This document shows, in pieces, positions 1 to 4,848 of a DNA stretch of 5,301 nt. The translations under genes were made by a program, and so were the position numbers. This stretch comes from CAZXNF01 sp050741255 (GTDB taxonomy: Bacteria; Pseudomonadota; Gammaproteobacteria; Burkholderiales; SG8-41), in contig JBOIEQ010000214.1 of NCBI GenBank assembly GCA_050741255.1, positions 1 through 5,301 of the forward strand, in the 5' to 3' direction. The number at the start of each line of letters is the position of its first letter. Position 1 is the first letter of the stretch. Under the pieces are notes generated by a model, which saw nothing but the letters and a program-made list of their open reading frames with translations, was not told the DNA's origin and ran no database searches.

Positions 1-710
1 AAGATGCCGTAGCCGCTGGCGAGTTCTTCGTTCAGGTCTTTGTCGCTCATTGACTTGGCTTTGGCGTCCAGCATGTCCGCGGCGCGGATGGTGTCCACGG
101 CAAAGCTGCGGATGCCCTCGCGCGCGTGGCACCAGGCGTCGAGGTACCAGTTGTCCCGGTAGTGGACCAGGCGCTGGGGAGAAACCTCCCGGTCCGTCTC
201 TGCATCGTTGGCGCGGCTGTAGTACTTGAGCTTCAGGCGCCGGCGCTTCAACGTGGCGGCGGCCACGGTCTCGAAGTGCGGGAGCGCCATCTTCCGGCGG
301 CCGGCGTGCAGCAGGCGCACGCGGTTGCGGACTTCCGCGGCCTCGTGGTCGGCGGAGCCGAGCAGTTGTTCGAAGCGCTTCCGCAGCGGGGCCAACTGGC
401 CGGCCAGCAGGCCCGGCCCGACGTCCTCCAGCAGCTTCTCCGCGGCGAGCAGCGCGTGGATCTCGCCGGCGCTGAACCACAGGCCGGGCAGCTCGTAGGC
501 GGGGGCGTTCTTGTCCGGGGCGGTGAAGGTGTAGCCGTTCTTCGCGCGGTCCCACACGATGGGCGCGTGGAAGCGGTTGCGCATGTATTCGATGTCCCGC
601 TTGAAGGTGGCGAGCGAGACTTCCAGGGCGTCGAGGAAGGCGCGCACCGGCACGACCCTGCGCTCCTGCAGCATGCGGTCGATGCGGTAGAAGCGTTCGG
701 TGCGGTCCAT
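1..710 (-). CDS. WYL-domain transcriptional regulator (YafY-like), partial at the left window edge
   Basis: Reading the minus strand from the ATG at 710 gives 236 residues with no stop before the window edge, so the C-terminus is missing; the usual family length is about 320. The N-terminus starts MDRTERFYRIDRML and residues 5-55 form a DeoR/HTH_11-type winged helix (VSLATFKRDIEYMRNR at 31-46 includes the likely recognition helix). Residues 145-236 are the start of a WYL domain, with the diagnostic W188-Y189-L190 followed by a conserved segment ending in SFAVDTIRAADML. WYL proteins bind DNA through the helix-turn-helix and are thought to sense ligands (nucleotides, nucleic acids) through the WYL fold; some control DNA-damage or phage-defence genes. 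The target here is unknown. The start is chosen because the residues just after it are the usual N-terminus of this group. No Shine-Dalgarno sequence is visible, and the leader is a heptamer repeat array. Confidence 0.9.
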   Translation of the reverse strand, partial: MDRTERFYRIDRMLQERRVVPVRAFLDALEVSLATFKRDIEYMRNRFHAPIVWDRAKNGYTFTAPDKNAPAYELPGLWFSAGEIHALLAAEKLLEDVGPGLLAGQLAPLRKRFEQLLGSADHEAAEVRNRVRLLHAGRRKMALPHFETVAAATLKRRRLKLKYYSRANDAETDREVSPQRLVHYRDNWYLDAWCHAREGIRSFAVDTIRAADMLDAKAKSMSDKDLNEELASGYGI

Positions 711-717
711 TGAAACC

Positions 718-750
718 GTGAGGGGTGAGGCGTGAGGGGTGAGGGGTAAA
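718..750. repeat. Tandem GTGAGGG heptamer array
   Basis: Four contiguous heptamers read GTGAGGG, GTGAGGC, GTGAGGG, GTGAGGG at 718-745, followed by a degenerate GTAAA. The array ends 7 bp from the start codon of the WYL regulator, so on that gene's strand the leader is a run of CCCTCAC units and carries no purine-rich ribosome binding site. Such short arrays can change length by slippage. An effect on translation of the regulator is inferred from position only. Confidence 0.8.
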
Positions 751-827
751 CCGACCGGGGGGATTATGCCGGGGGAATGTAGGACAAGCGTGGGAAATGG
801 AAAGCTGCGTTAAAACAAGGTCAACAT
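751..827. other. Intergenic stretch, probable promoter region of the WYL gene
   Basis: No coding region is evident. On the minus strand a CATAAT hexamer (763-768) could be a -10 element for the WYL gene, but I see no good -35 at the right distance, so no promoter is called. A short A/T-richer part (781-827) separates this gene's leader from the repeat cluster that follows. Confidence 0.4.
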
Positions 828-1016
828 GGATCCCGGCTCGGGGGCCGGGATGACGGTTCTTTTGGGGTGCGCCTCGGAAGCTGGGATGACGGGCTGACCC
901 TCCACCCTGGATCCCGGCTCGGGGCCGGGATGACGGTTCTTTTGGGGTGCACCTCGGAAGCTGGGATGACGGGCTGACCCGTCACCCTGGATCCCGGCTC
1001 GTGGGCCGGGATGATG
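828..1016. repeat. Tandem repeat of about 80 bp, two full copies and a truncated third, each headed by a palindrome
   Basis: Copy 1 is 828-908 (81 bp), copy 2 is 909-988 (80 bp), and copy 3 starts at 989 and diverges after about 1016. Copies 1 and 2 differ by one G in a G run, one G/A change (871 against 951) and two bases at the unit end. Each copy opens with ATCCCGGC, a 5-6 nt loop, then GCCGGGAT: 830-837/844-851, 911-918/924-931 and 991-998/1005-1012. Later in each full unit a half-site GGGATGACGGGCT recurs (883-895, 963-975). Open frames crossing this region translate to repetitive Pro/Gly/Arg peptides and are not considered genes. This is an intergenic palindromic repeat family; there is no sign of transposase coding. 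Confidence 0.9.
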
Positions 1017-1038
1017 GGCACTTTTCAAGCGAAGGACC

Positions 1039-1069
1039 GGATCCCGGATCAGGTCCGGGATGACGGGCT
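1039..1069. repeat. 31-bp palindromic repeat, copy A (fic-distal side)
   Basis: An 8-bp perfect stem, ATCCCGGA at 1041-1048 and TCCGGGAT at 1054-1061, encloses the loop TCAGG and is followed by GACGGGCT. All 31 bases are identical to 2421-2451. It belongs to the same family as the tandem units at 828-1016, but the innermost stem pair is A-T instead of C-G. It lies about 80 bp beyond the fic stop codon; the bases between (1070-1150) hold nothing I recognise. Confidence 0.9.
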
Positions 1070-1150
1070 ACTTCCAGCGGGCGGGGATGGGGGCATTGCT
1101 CCTTGCCTGCTTGCGGGTGCGGGCTGTGACGGGAGCCAACCGCTCCACGC

Positions 1151-2332
1151 TTACCGCCGGCCCCTACCCGCGGGCAGCGCCATGCCTTCGTTGAGAATCT
1201 CGGCATAGCGCGCGTAGCTGAATACCCGACCGCGCTGCTTGCGCGTGAGCTCGGCGACGATCCCGAGGCGCTCCAGGTGCGCCAGCGACTTGTTCACGGT
1301 GGCCGGCGTGAGGCCGGTGGCCGCCGCGAGTGACGCGGCGGTGGCAATCGGCTGGCGCTGGAGCGCCTTGTGCAAGGCCGCTGCTGATGCCGCCGCGCGG
1401 CCCAGCGCTTCGATGCGCAGGCCGTCCGCGGCGGCCAGCTCGAGCATCCGCTTGGCCGACGTGGCCGCTTGCGTGGCGCTGGAGGCAACGGCATCGGCGA
1501 AGAATTCCAGCCAGCTTTCCCAGTCGCCGGACAGGCGCACGGCGTTCAGCAGCTCGTAATAGGTCTGGCGATGTTCCTTGAAATGAAGGCTGAGATACAA
1601 GAGCGGCTCGCGCAGCAGCCCATCGGCCGCCAGTTGCAATGCGATCAGCAGACGGCCCACCCGCCCGTTGCCGTCGAGGAAGGGGTGGATCGTCTCGAAC
1701 TGGACATGCGCCAGCGCCGCCCTGACGAGCGGCGGCGTCGGCTCGGGTTGGTCGTGCAGGAAACGTTCGAAGTGCTTCAAGCTCTCGTTCAGCTCGTTCG
1801 CCGGCGGCGGGACGAACACGGCGTTGCCCGGCCGCGTGCCGCCGATCCAGACTTGGCTGCGGCGAAACTCGCCGGGGGTGAGTTTGGCCCCGCGCCCGTG
1901 GCCCAGGAGCTTGCCGTGCACCTCGCGAATCAGGCGCAGGGAAAGCGGGAAGCCTCCGCGCAGGCGCTTCAGGCCATGCTCCAGCGCCGCGACGTAGCAA
2001 CTGACCTCGCGCGCATCCTCCACCGGCACGCCCGGCTGCTCGTCGAGTTCGAACAGCATCAGGTCCGCCAGCGAGGATTGCGTGCCCTCGATCATCGACG
2101 ACAGGACAGCTTCCTTGCGCACGAAGCTGTAGAGCAACAGTGCGGCATTGGGCAGAAGGTCGGTGACGGCATCGAGCCGGCCGAGCGCCACGAGCGCAGC
2201 GTCGTAACGGGCCCGCAGCGCGGGGGTCCAGTCGATCGCCGGCCGAGGCGGCAACGGCGCCGGGACGAAGGCCTGGAAGGCCTCACCGGCGGTGGCAAGC
2301 TTGAGATAGCGGCCCTGCAGTGAGCGCTTCAT
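1151..2332 (-). CDS. Fic-family protein with C-terminal winged-helix domain (predicted AMP-transferase/regulator)
   Basis: Complete 393-aa protein, ATG at 2332 and TAA at 1151-1153. Residues 1-110 are the Fic N-terminal domain; S78-SMI-E82-G83 fits the (S/T)xxxE(G/N) inhibitory-helix motif placed N-terminal to the Fic core (class II), whose Glu blocks productive ATP binding. The active site HPFLDGNGRVGR spans 216-227: catalytic H216, the GNG phosphate-binding loop and R227 are all intact. The substrate-docking flap is probably NAVFVPPPANE (170-180). Residues about 315-380 form a winged helix with LTPATVNKSLAHLERLGIV. Length and layout match Fic regulators such as the Shewanella SO_4266 type. 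Intact Fic proteins usually transfer AMP from ATP to a hydroxyl of a target protein; the target is unknown. The gene has its own promoter and a palindromic candidate operator, which suggests autoregulation. No separate antitoxin gene adjoins it, as expected for an internally inhibited class. Confidence 0.93.
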   Translation of the reverse strand: MKRSLQGRYLKLATAGEAFQAFVPAPLPPRPAIDWTPALRARYDAALVALGRLDAVTDLLPNAALLLYSFVRKEAVLSSMIEGTQSSLADLMLFELDEQPGVPVEDAREVSCYVAALEHGLKRLRGGFPLSLRLIREVHGKLLGHGRGAKLTPGEFRRSQVWIGGTRPGNAVFVPPPANELNESLKHFERFLHDQPEPTPPLVRAALAHVQFETIHPFLDGNGRVGRLLIALQLAADGLLREPLLYLSLHFKEHRQTYYELLNAVRLSGDWESWLEFFADAVASSATQAATSAKRMLELAAADGLRIEALGRAAASAAALHKALQRQPIATAASLAAATGLTPATVNKSLAHLERLGIVAELTRKQRGRVFSYARYAEILNEGMALPAGRGRR

Positions 2333-2345
2333 GGGGTATCAGGAC

Positions 2346-2374
2346 CCTAAATTAGCGATTTCCGCTATTTTAGG
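2346..2374. promoter_or_regulatory. Candidate operator: 12-bp-arm inverted repeat upstream of fic
   Basis: CCTAAATTAGCG (2346-2357) and CGCTATTTTAGG (2363-2374) are inverted copies with one mismatch in 12, separated by ATTTC. The site is A/T-rich in a very G/C-rich neighbourhood, lies 14 bp upstream of the fic start codon and contains the predicted -10 box. This is the expected place for repression by a winged-helix protein, most simply Fic itself. Binding is inferred. Confidence 0.65.
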
Positions 2375-2396
2375 TTAATGCTTAATCGTATAACAA
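2367..2396 (-). promoter_or_regulatory. Predicted sigma-70-type promoter of fic
   Basis: On the minus strand, TTGTTA (2391-2396) as -35 and TAAAAT (2367-2372) as -10 are separated by 18 bp. They match consensus in four and five of six positions. Transcription would start near 2360, giving a leader of about 28 nt with no convincing Shine-Dalgarno sequence. The -10 box is inside the right arm of the inverted repeat, so a bound repressor would block it. Confidence 0.55.
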
Positions 2397-2420
2397 TAGT
2401 GCGGATAAAAGCGGCTCACT

Positions 2421-2451
2421 GGATCCCGGATCAGGTCCGGGATGACGGGCT
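2421..2451. repeat. 31-bp palindromic repeat, copy B (fic-proximal upstream side)
   Basis: Identical over 31 bases to 1039-1069 and in the same orientation. Stem ATCCCGGA (2423-2430) and TCCGGGAT (2436-2443), loop TCAGG. It lies between the fic promoter and the metallothionein-like gene and could be in the 5' untranslated leader of the latter if transcription starts in the A/T-rich segment near 2390. The open frame crossing it encodes the peptide WIPDQVRDDG, which is simply a translation of the repeat. Confidence 0.9.
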
Positions 2452-2467
2452 GCTCCGGGCGGCCGGA

Positions 2468-2493
2468 ATCAGCCTGATGCCGACAGCGGCGCC
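2468..2493. repeat. Direct repeat, left copy (matches 3235-3259)
   Basis: These 26 bases, starting ATCAGCCTGATGCCGACAG, recur at 3235-3259 with one substitution (T/C) and one missing base. They lie upstream of the metallothionein-like gene, and the partner lies after the lipoprotein gene, so the pair brackets both. No inverted-repeat structure or known element was recognised. Confidence 0.7.
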
Positions 2494-2533
2494 ACGGCGC
2501 CGGGCGCTAGGGTGCGACTGTCTCGATTCCTTC

Positions 2534-2539
2534 GAGGAG
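2534..2539 (+). promoter_or_regulatory. Ribosome binding site of the metallothionein-like gene
   Basis: GAGGAG is followed by five bases and then ATG at 2545. It is the only strong Shine-Dalgarno sequence noticed in the window and it fixes the start of the small gene against the in-frame ATG 33 bases upstream at 2512. Confidence 0.8.
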
Positions 2540-2544
2540 CCGCC

Positions 2545-2721
2545 ATGCCGCAATCACCGACCTGTTCCCATCCGGAATGCACCTGCGCCGTCGCCAACGC
2601 GGGGGCGTACTGCAGCGAGGAATGCAAGATCGCCCAGCCGGGCAGCGCCTGCCCCTGCCCGCACCCGACGTGCGGCGGTCACGGCGACGTCGATCCGCAG
2701 ACCGTGGCCGAGAAGCTCTGA
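2545..2721 (+). CDS. Metallothionein-like cysteine-rich small protein
   Basis: Complete 58-aa protein with eight cysteines (C7, C12, C14, C23, C27, C36, C38, C43) and histidines H9, H40 and H46. The order C-x4-C-x-C, then YCSEEC (22-27), then C-x-C-x-H-x2-C resembles the bacterial SmtA/BmtA metallothionein family, in which Cys and His thiolate/imidazole ligands bind zinc, cadmium or copper in the cytoplasm. The first cysteine pair of typical members appears reduced: eight Cys here against nine or ten. The acidic tail DVDPQTVAEKL is cysteine-free. There is no signal peptide. A strong GAGGAG ribosome binding site supports this start. No metal-responsive regulator gene (SmtB/ArsR type) is adjacent. 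A different small zinc-binding protein is possible, but the spacing favours metallothionein. Confidence 0.8.
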   Translation: MPQSPTCSHPECTCAVANAGAYCSEECKIAQPGSACPCPHPTCGGHGDVDPQTVAEKL

Positions 2722-2728
2722 GCGGAGA

Positions 2729-2752
2729 CCCGTTGCGCGCGGCGCGAGCGGG
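2729..2752 (+). terminator. Weak GC-rich hairpin after the metallothionein-like gene
   Basis: CCCGTTGCGC (2729-2738), loop GCG, then GCGC and AGCGGG (2742-2752) with one bulged G form an imperfect stem 7 bp after the stop codon. There is no T run after it, so it may only attenuate transcription into the lipoprotein gene, or be compositional chance. Confidence 0.3.
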
Positions 2753-2830
2753 AAAGCAGCGCCGGGTTTGGCACAATCCACCTTTCAGGCGGGCGGGACC
2801 ACTCGACTTCGCCGCGAACCCGGATTCATC

Positions 2831-3187
2831 ATGAAGCGTCCTTATGTGTTGTTGGCCGCGGCCCTGGCCGCGTGCGACGGAGGCGAAACGGCGCCCGGCG
2901 AAGCGCTGCGCTTCGACTACACCAGTCCGAAGGAGATCCAGGTCACGATCGACTGCGTCGAGAGCAGCGCCAAGCGGAACGGCACCTACTGGATCGAGCG
3001 GTTCCAGCTGAAGGCGCCTACCGGTTACGTCGCCTCCGCCAACACGCGGCAGGATGGCGTCATTGCCGTGATCAACATCAGTCCGACTCCCGACGGCAGC
3101 GCCATCACCGTGCACACGCCACGGCGCCTGCATGGGCAGAGCAATGCGGAAAAGGTCGTCAGCGGGTGCGTGGGCGAGGTGCCCTGA
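2831..3187 (+). CDS. Small putative lipoprotein of unknown function
   Basis: Complete 118-aa protein from ATG 2831 to TGA 3185-3187. The N-terminus MKRPYVLLAAALAAC has a short positive region, a hydrophobic stretch and a lipobox L12-A13-A14-C15, so signal peptidase II should cleave before C15. The residue after it is D16, which in E. coli favours retention in the inner membrane; this rule does not hold in all genera. The mature part (about 104 aa) looks like a beta-rich soluble domain with two further cysteines, C42 and C113, that could form a disulfide in the periplasm. I do not recognise the family. The frame is open upstream, but the lipoprotein signal defines the start, and the upstream part translates repeats and the metallothionein region out of frame. 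No good ribosome binding site is seen. The gene lies about 110 bp downstream of the metallothionein-like gene on the same strand. Confidence 0.8.
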   Translation: MKRPYVLLAAALAACDGGETAPGEALRFDYTSPKEIQVTIDCVESSAKRNGTYWIERFQLKAPTGYVASANTRQDGVIAVINISPTPDGSAITVHTPRRLHGQSNAEKVVSGCVGEVP

Positions 3188-3201
3188 GTCTTCCTCCCCC
3201 G

Positions 3202-3225
3202 GGGGCCCGCCCGCCAGCGGGCCCC
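3202..3225 (+). terminator. GC-rich hairpin, probable terminator of the lipoprotein gene
   Basis: A perfect 9-bp stem, GGGGCCCGC (3202-3210) and GCGGGCCCC (3217-3225), encloses the loop CCGCCA and starts 14 bp after the lipoprotein stop codon. No T run follows, so classical intrinsic termination is uncertain, but placement and stem strength favour a 3'-end role. Confidence 0.5.
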
Positions 3226-3234
3226 TGCACCGCT

Positions 3235-3259
3235 ATCAGCCTGACGCCGACAGGGCGCC
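3235..3259. repeat. Direct repeat, right copy (matches 2468-2493)
   Basis: ATCAGCCTGACGCCGACAG and the following GGCGCC repeat the segment at 2468-2493, 767 bp away, with one substitution and one deletion. Flanking bases on either side do not match. Located just after the hairpin at 3202-3225. Confidence 0.7.
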
Positions 3260-3370
3260 CATACGCAGACGGTGGCGGCGCTGGCGGTGGATCTGGCCTG
3301 CGTCGGCCCGGAGAACCGGCTCGGCGCTTCCGTGCACCAGCAACCGAACCCGCGCGGCTGGGGCTGGTAA
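3245..3370 (+). pseudogene. Possible 3' remnant of a gene
   Basis: Between an in-frame TGA (3242-3244) and TAA (3368-3370) there are 41 sense codons, 36 ending in G or C, the same bias as the real genes here. The peptide is protein-like (TVAALAVDLACVGPENRLG, ending PNPRGWGW), but there is no ATG and only an unsupported GTG at 3272. I recognise no family. It could be the tail of a decayed gene or merely an open frame in G/C-rich DNA. A second protein-like stretch in another frame (about 3391-3477) precedes the MFS stop and is equally unidentified. The 290 bases from 3188 to 3477 hold no other gene I can support. Confidence 0.2.
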
Positions 3371-3422
3371 CCCCCGGCACGCAACCGGAGCGGCGCGCCT
3401 GTACTGGTTGATCGAATTGTGG

Positions 3423-3458
3423 GATGTTCCGGGCGAAATGGAGCGCCCCGGGATCATC
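3423..3458 (-). terminator. Imperfect hairpin downstream of the first MFS gene
   Basis: CCGGGCG (3429-3435) pairs with CGCCCCGG (3444-3451) with one bulge, and GATG (3423-3426) with CATC (3455-3458) extends the stem. It starts 19 bp past the MFS stop codon on the minus strand. No T run follows, so a terminator role rests on position. Confidence 0.35.
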
Positions 3459-3477
3459 GACCTGCCGCGACGATGCG

Positions 3478-4626
3478 TCAGCTTTTCTTCTTGCGATAGA
3501 CCCAGCTGAACGCCCCGCCACCGGCCATCAGCGCCGCGTTCAGCCAGAACGTGGGCGGCAGCCCGATCGCCGAGGCGAGGACGCCGAACAGCACCGGAGA
3601 CACGACCTTGGTGATCTGGTTGGTGGAGAACTTCAGCCCCAGCGCTTCGGCGGAGCGGCCGTCCGCGGAGTTGGCGTACATGAGAATGATGATGATGGGC
3701 TGGCCGCAGCCCATGCCGAGCCCGAACACGAAGGACACCGCGGCCAGCACGGCGACGCTCTGGAAGAAGGGAATCAGGAGGAGCCCCGTCGCGCTCATGA
3801 AAAACGCGTAGGTGAGCACCTGGTTCTCGCCGTAGCGGCGCATCAGTTGCGGCAGTACCGCGCGCACGACAAAGGCGGCGGTGGCGTTAGCGGCCATCAC
3901 GATCCCGATGCTGGACGCCGACAGGCCGATACCATGGCCGTAGACCGGCATATACATCAGGTACAGGTTCAGCCCGGCGCTGAGGAGGCAGCCGGTCACC
4001 AGCATGCGCTGCACGAGCGGGTCTTTCAGCATGCGCCGGATGCCGCCGCCCGTGGCGCCCGCGGCCGCCGGCTTGCGCATGCCGCCCGGGATGCCCTTGC
4101 CGCGCCACAGGATCAGCGCGGCCGGCAGCAGCGCCAGCACGGCCAGCACGAGGCAGGTGGTGGCGTAGTTCACGTGGTCGATCAGGAAGCCGCCCGAGAG
4201 CGGGCCCAGGAACTGCGAGGTGGAAATCGACAGCGTGTAGTTGCTGAAATTGCGCGCCTGCGTCTGCGGCGTGCTGAGGAGGCCGACGAGGTTCTGCGTC
4301 GCCAGGTGGAAGTAGACGATGGACAGGCCCAGCATCAGGCTGGCGACGAACAGCGCGGGGATCGCGGGCACGAAGTACGGCAGCAGCAGGCCGATGCCGC
4401 CGGCGGAGGTGCCGAAGACCATGGGCCGGCGCGCCCCGGCGCGGTCGATCAGCTTGCCGGCGCTGACGCCCAGCAGCGCGGGAAACAGCGAGAACATGCC
4501 CGCCAGCACGCCCACGGTGAGCGCGCTCGCCCCCAGGTGGAGCGCGTACAGCGACAGCGTCATCTGCGCGGCGAACACGCTGACGCCGTTCAGCAGGCTC
4601 AGGAGGTAGACGAAATAGACGGACAC
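3478..4626 (-). CDS. Major facilitator superfamily transporter, complete
   Basis: 382 aa from a GTG at 4626 to TGA at 3478-3480. Hydrophobicity by eye gives about twelve membrane helices in two bundles: roughly 3-27, 35-56, 69-88, 90-110, 133-152, 155-174, then a basic cytoplasmic loop (175-205), then 206-228, 238-258, 270-288, 291-315, 338-356 and 358-376, with a basic YRKKK tail. The MFS motif A between helices 2 and 3 is clear: G57-KLI-D61-R62-AG-A-R66-R67. A second signature in the C-terminal half, QP-x5-MY-x2-S-x2-GRS-x3-LGLKF (309-333), is shared with the neighbouring paralog. These proteins use ion gradients to move small solutes across the inner membrane; direction and substrate (drug, sugar, metabolite) cannot be told. 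GTG is the only start I can find: no ATG lies upstream in frame, and no good Shine-Dalgarno sequence is present. Confidence 0.92.
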   Translation of the reverse strand: MSVYFVYLLSLLNGVSVFAAQMTLSLYALHLGASALTVGVLAGMFSLFPALLGVSAGKLIDRAGARRPMVFGTSAGGIGLLLPYFVPAIPALFVASLMLGLSIVYFHLATQNLVGLLSTPQTQARNFSNYTLSISTSQFLGPLSGGFLIDHVNYATTCLVLAVLALLPAALILWRGKGIPGGMRKPAAAGATGGGIRRMLKDPLVQRMLVTGCLLSAGLNLYLMYMPVYGHGIGLSASSIGIVMAANATAAFVVRAVLPQLMRRYGENQVLTYAFFMSATGLLLIPFFQSVAVLAAVSFVFGLGMGCGQPIIIILMYANSADGRSAEALGLKFSTNQITKVVSPVLFGVLASAIGLPPTFWLNAALMAGGGAFSWVYRKKKS

Positions 4627-4713
4627 GGTGTGACGGGGAGCAATTACCGGACCAGTGCACGAGGCAATGGCCGGAGGGTTGAAAGCGCCTGACGAAATGA
4701 ATTGTTCTGGTGA

Positions 4714-4830
4714 CTCCCCTCCTGTTCAAGGCGGGGTGGATGCGTAGCAGACGGGGTGGTTACGGCGGCACTTCGTGCTCCCACCACCCCGCCCGCTGTC
4801 GCGGGCACCCCTCCTCGGACAGGAGGGGAT
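4714..4830. repeat. Nested palindromic intergenic element between the two MFS genes
   Basis: Outer arms CCCCTCCTGT (4716-4725) and ACAGGAGGGG (4819-4828) are perfectly complementary over 10 bp; inner arms CGGGGTGGT (4752-4760) and ACCACCCCG (4783-4791) over 9 bp; the centre is GCAC-TTC-GTGC (4768-4778). Local hairpins also form: CCCCTCCT/AGGCGGGG (4716-4736, one mismatch), GCCCGC-TGTC-GCGGGC (4791-4806) and CCCCTCCT-CGGAC-AGGAGGGG (4808-4828). The element thus folds either as one long cruciform or as several small hairpins. It resembles a widespread non-coding family with CCCCTCC ends and CGGGGTGG inner boxes, which I recall from many bacterial genomes. It carries no gene. It probably also ends transcription of the upstream MFS gene. 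Confidence 0.8.
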
Positions 4831-4848
4831 TAAGTTTGTTAAGCGCGC

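Noticed and set aside
126..713. Plus-strand open frame opposite the WYL regulator
   Set aside because: Val/Gly/Gln-rich shadow; the minus strand shows helix-turn-helix and WYL motifs.
828..1069. CRISPR array
   Set aside because: The units are tandem copies of about 80 bp with the whole unit conserved, not short repeats separated by unique spacers, and no cas gene is present.
810..1206. Small minus-strand open frames in the repeat cluster
   Set aside because: They only translate the repeats (recurring PVIPASE and VIPAPEPGS peptides) and have no independent coding signs.
1469..2323. Plus-strand open frame opposite fic
   Set aside because: Composition is typical of an antisense shadow, while the minus strand carries an intact Fic active site.
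1039..2451. Composite transposon around fic
   Set aside because: The flanking 31-bp repeats are short palindromes without transposase or terminal IS structure, and no target duplication was seen.
2769..2790. Sigma-54 promoter upstream of the lipoprotein gene (TGGCAC at 2769-2774)
   Set aside because: The matching GC-containing -12 element at the required spacing is absent. TTGGCA as a sigma-70 -35 also lacks a -10 box 17 bp on.
2378..2830. N-terminal extension of the lipoprotein frame back to an ATG at 2378
   Set aside because: It would translate the palindromic repeat and the metallothionein gene out of frame and would bury the lipoprotein signal peptide inside the protein.
3424..4692. Long plus-strand open frame (422 codons) opposite the complete MFS gene
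   Set aside because: Product is an Arg/Gln/His/Ala-rich, low-complexity sequence typical of the antisense of a GC-rich gene; the minus strand gives a clear membrane transporter.
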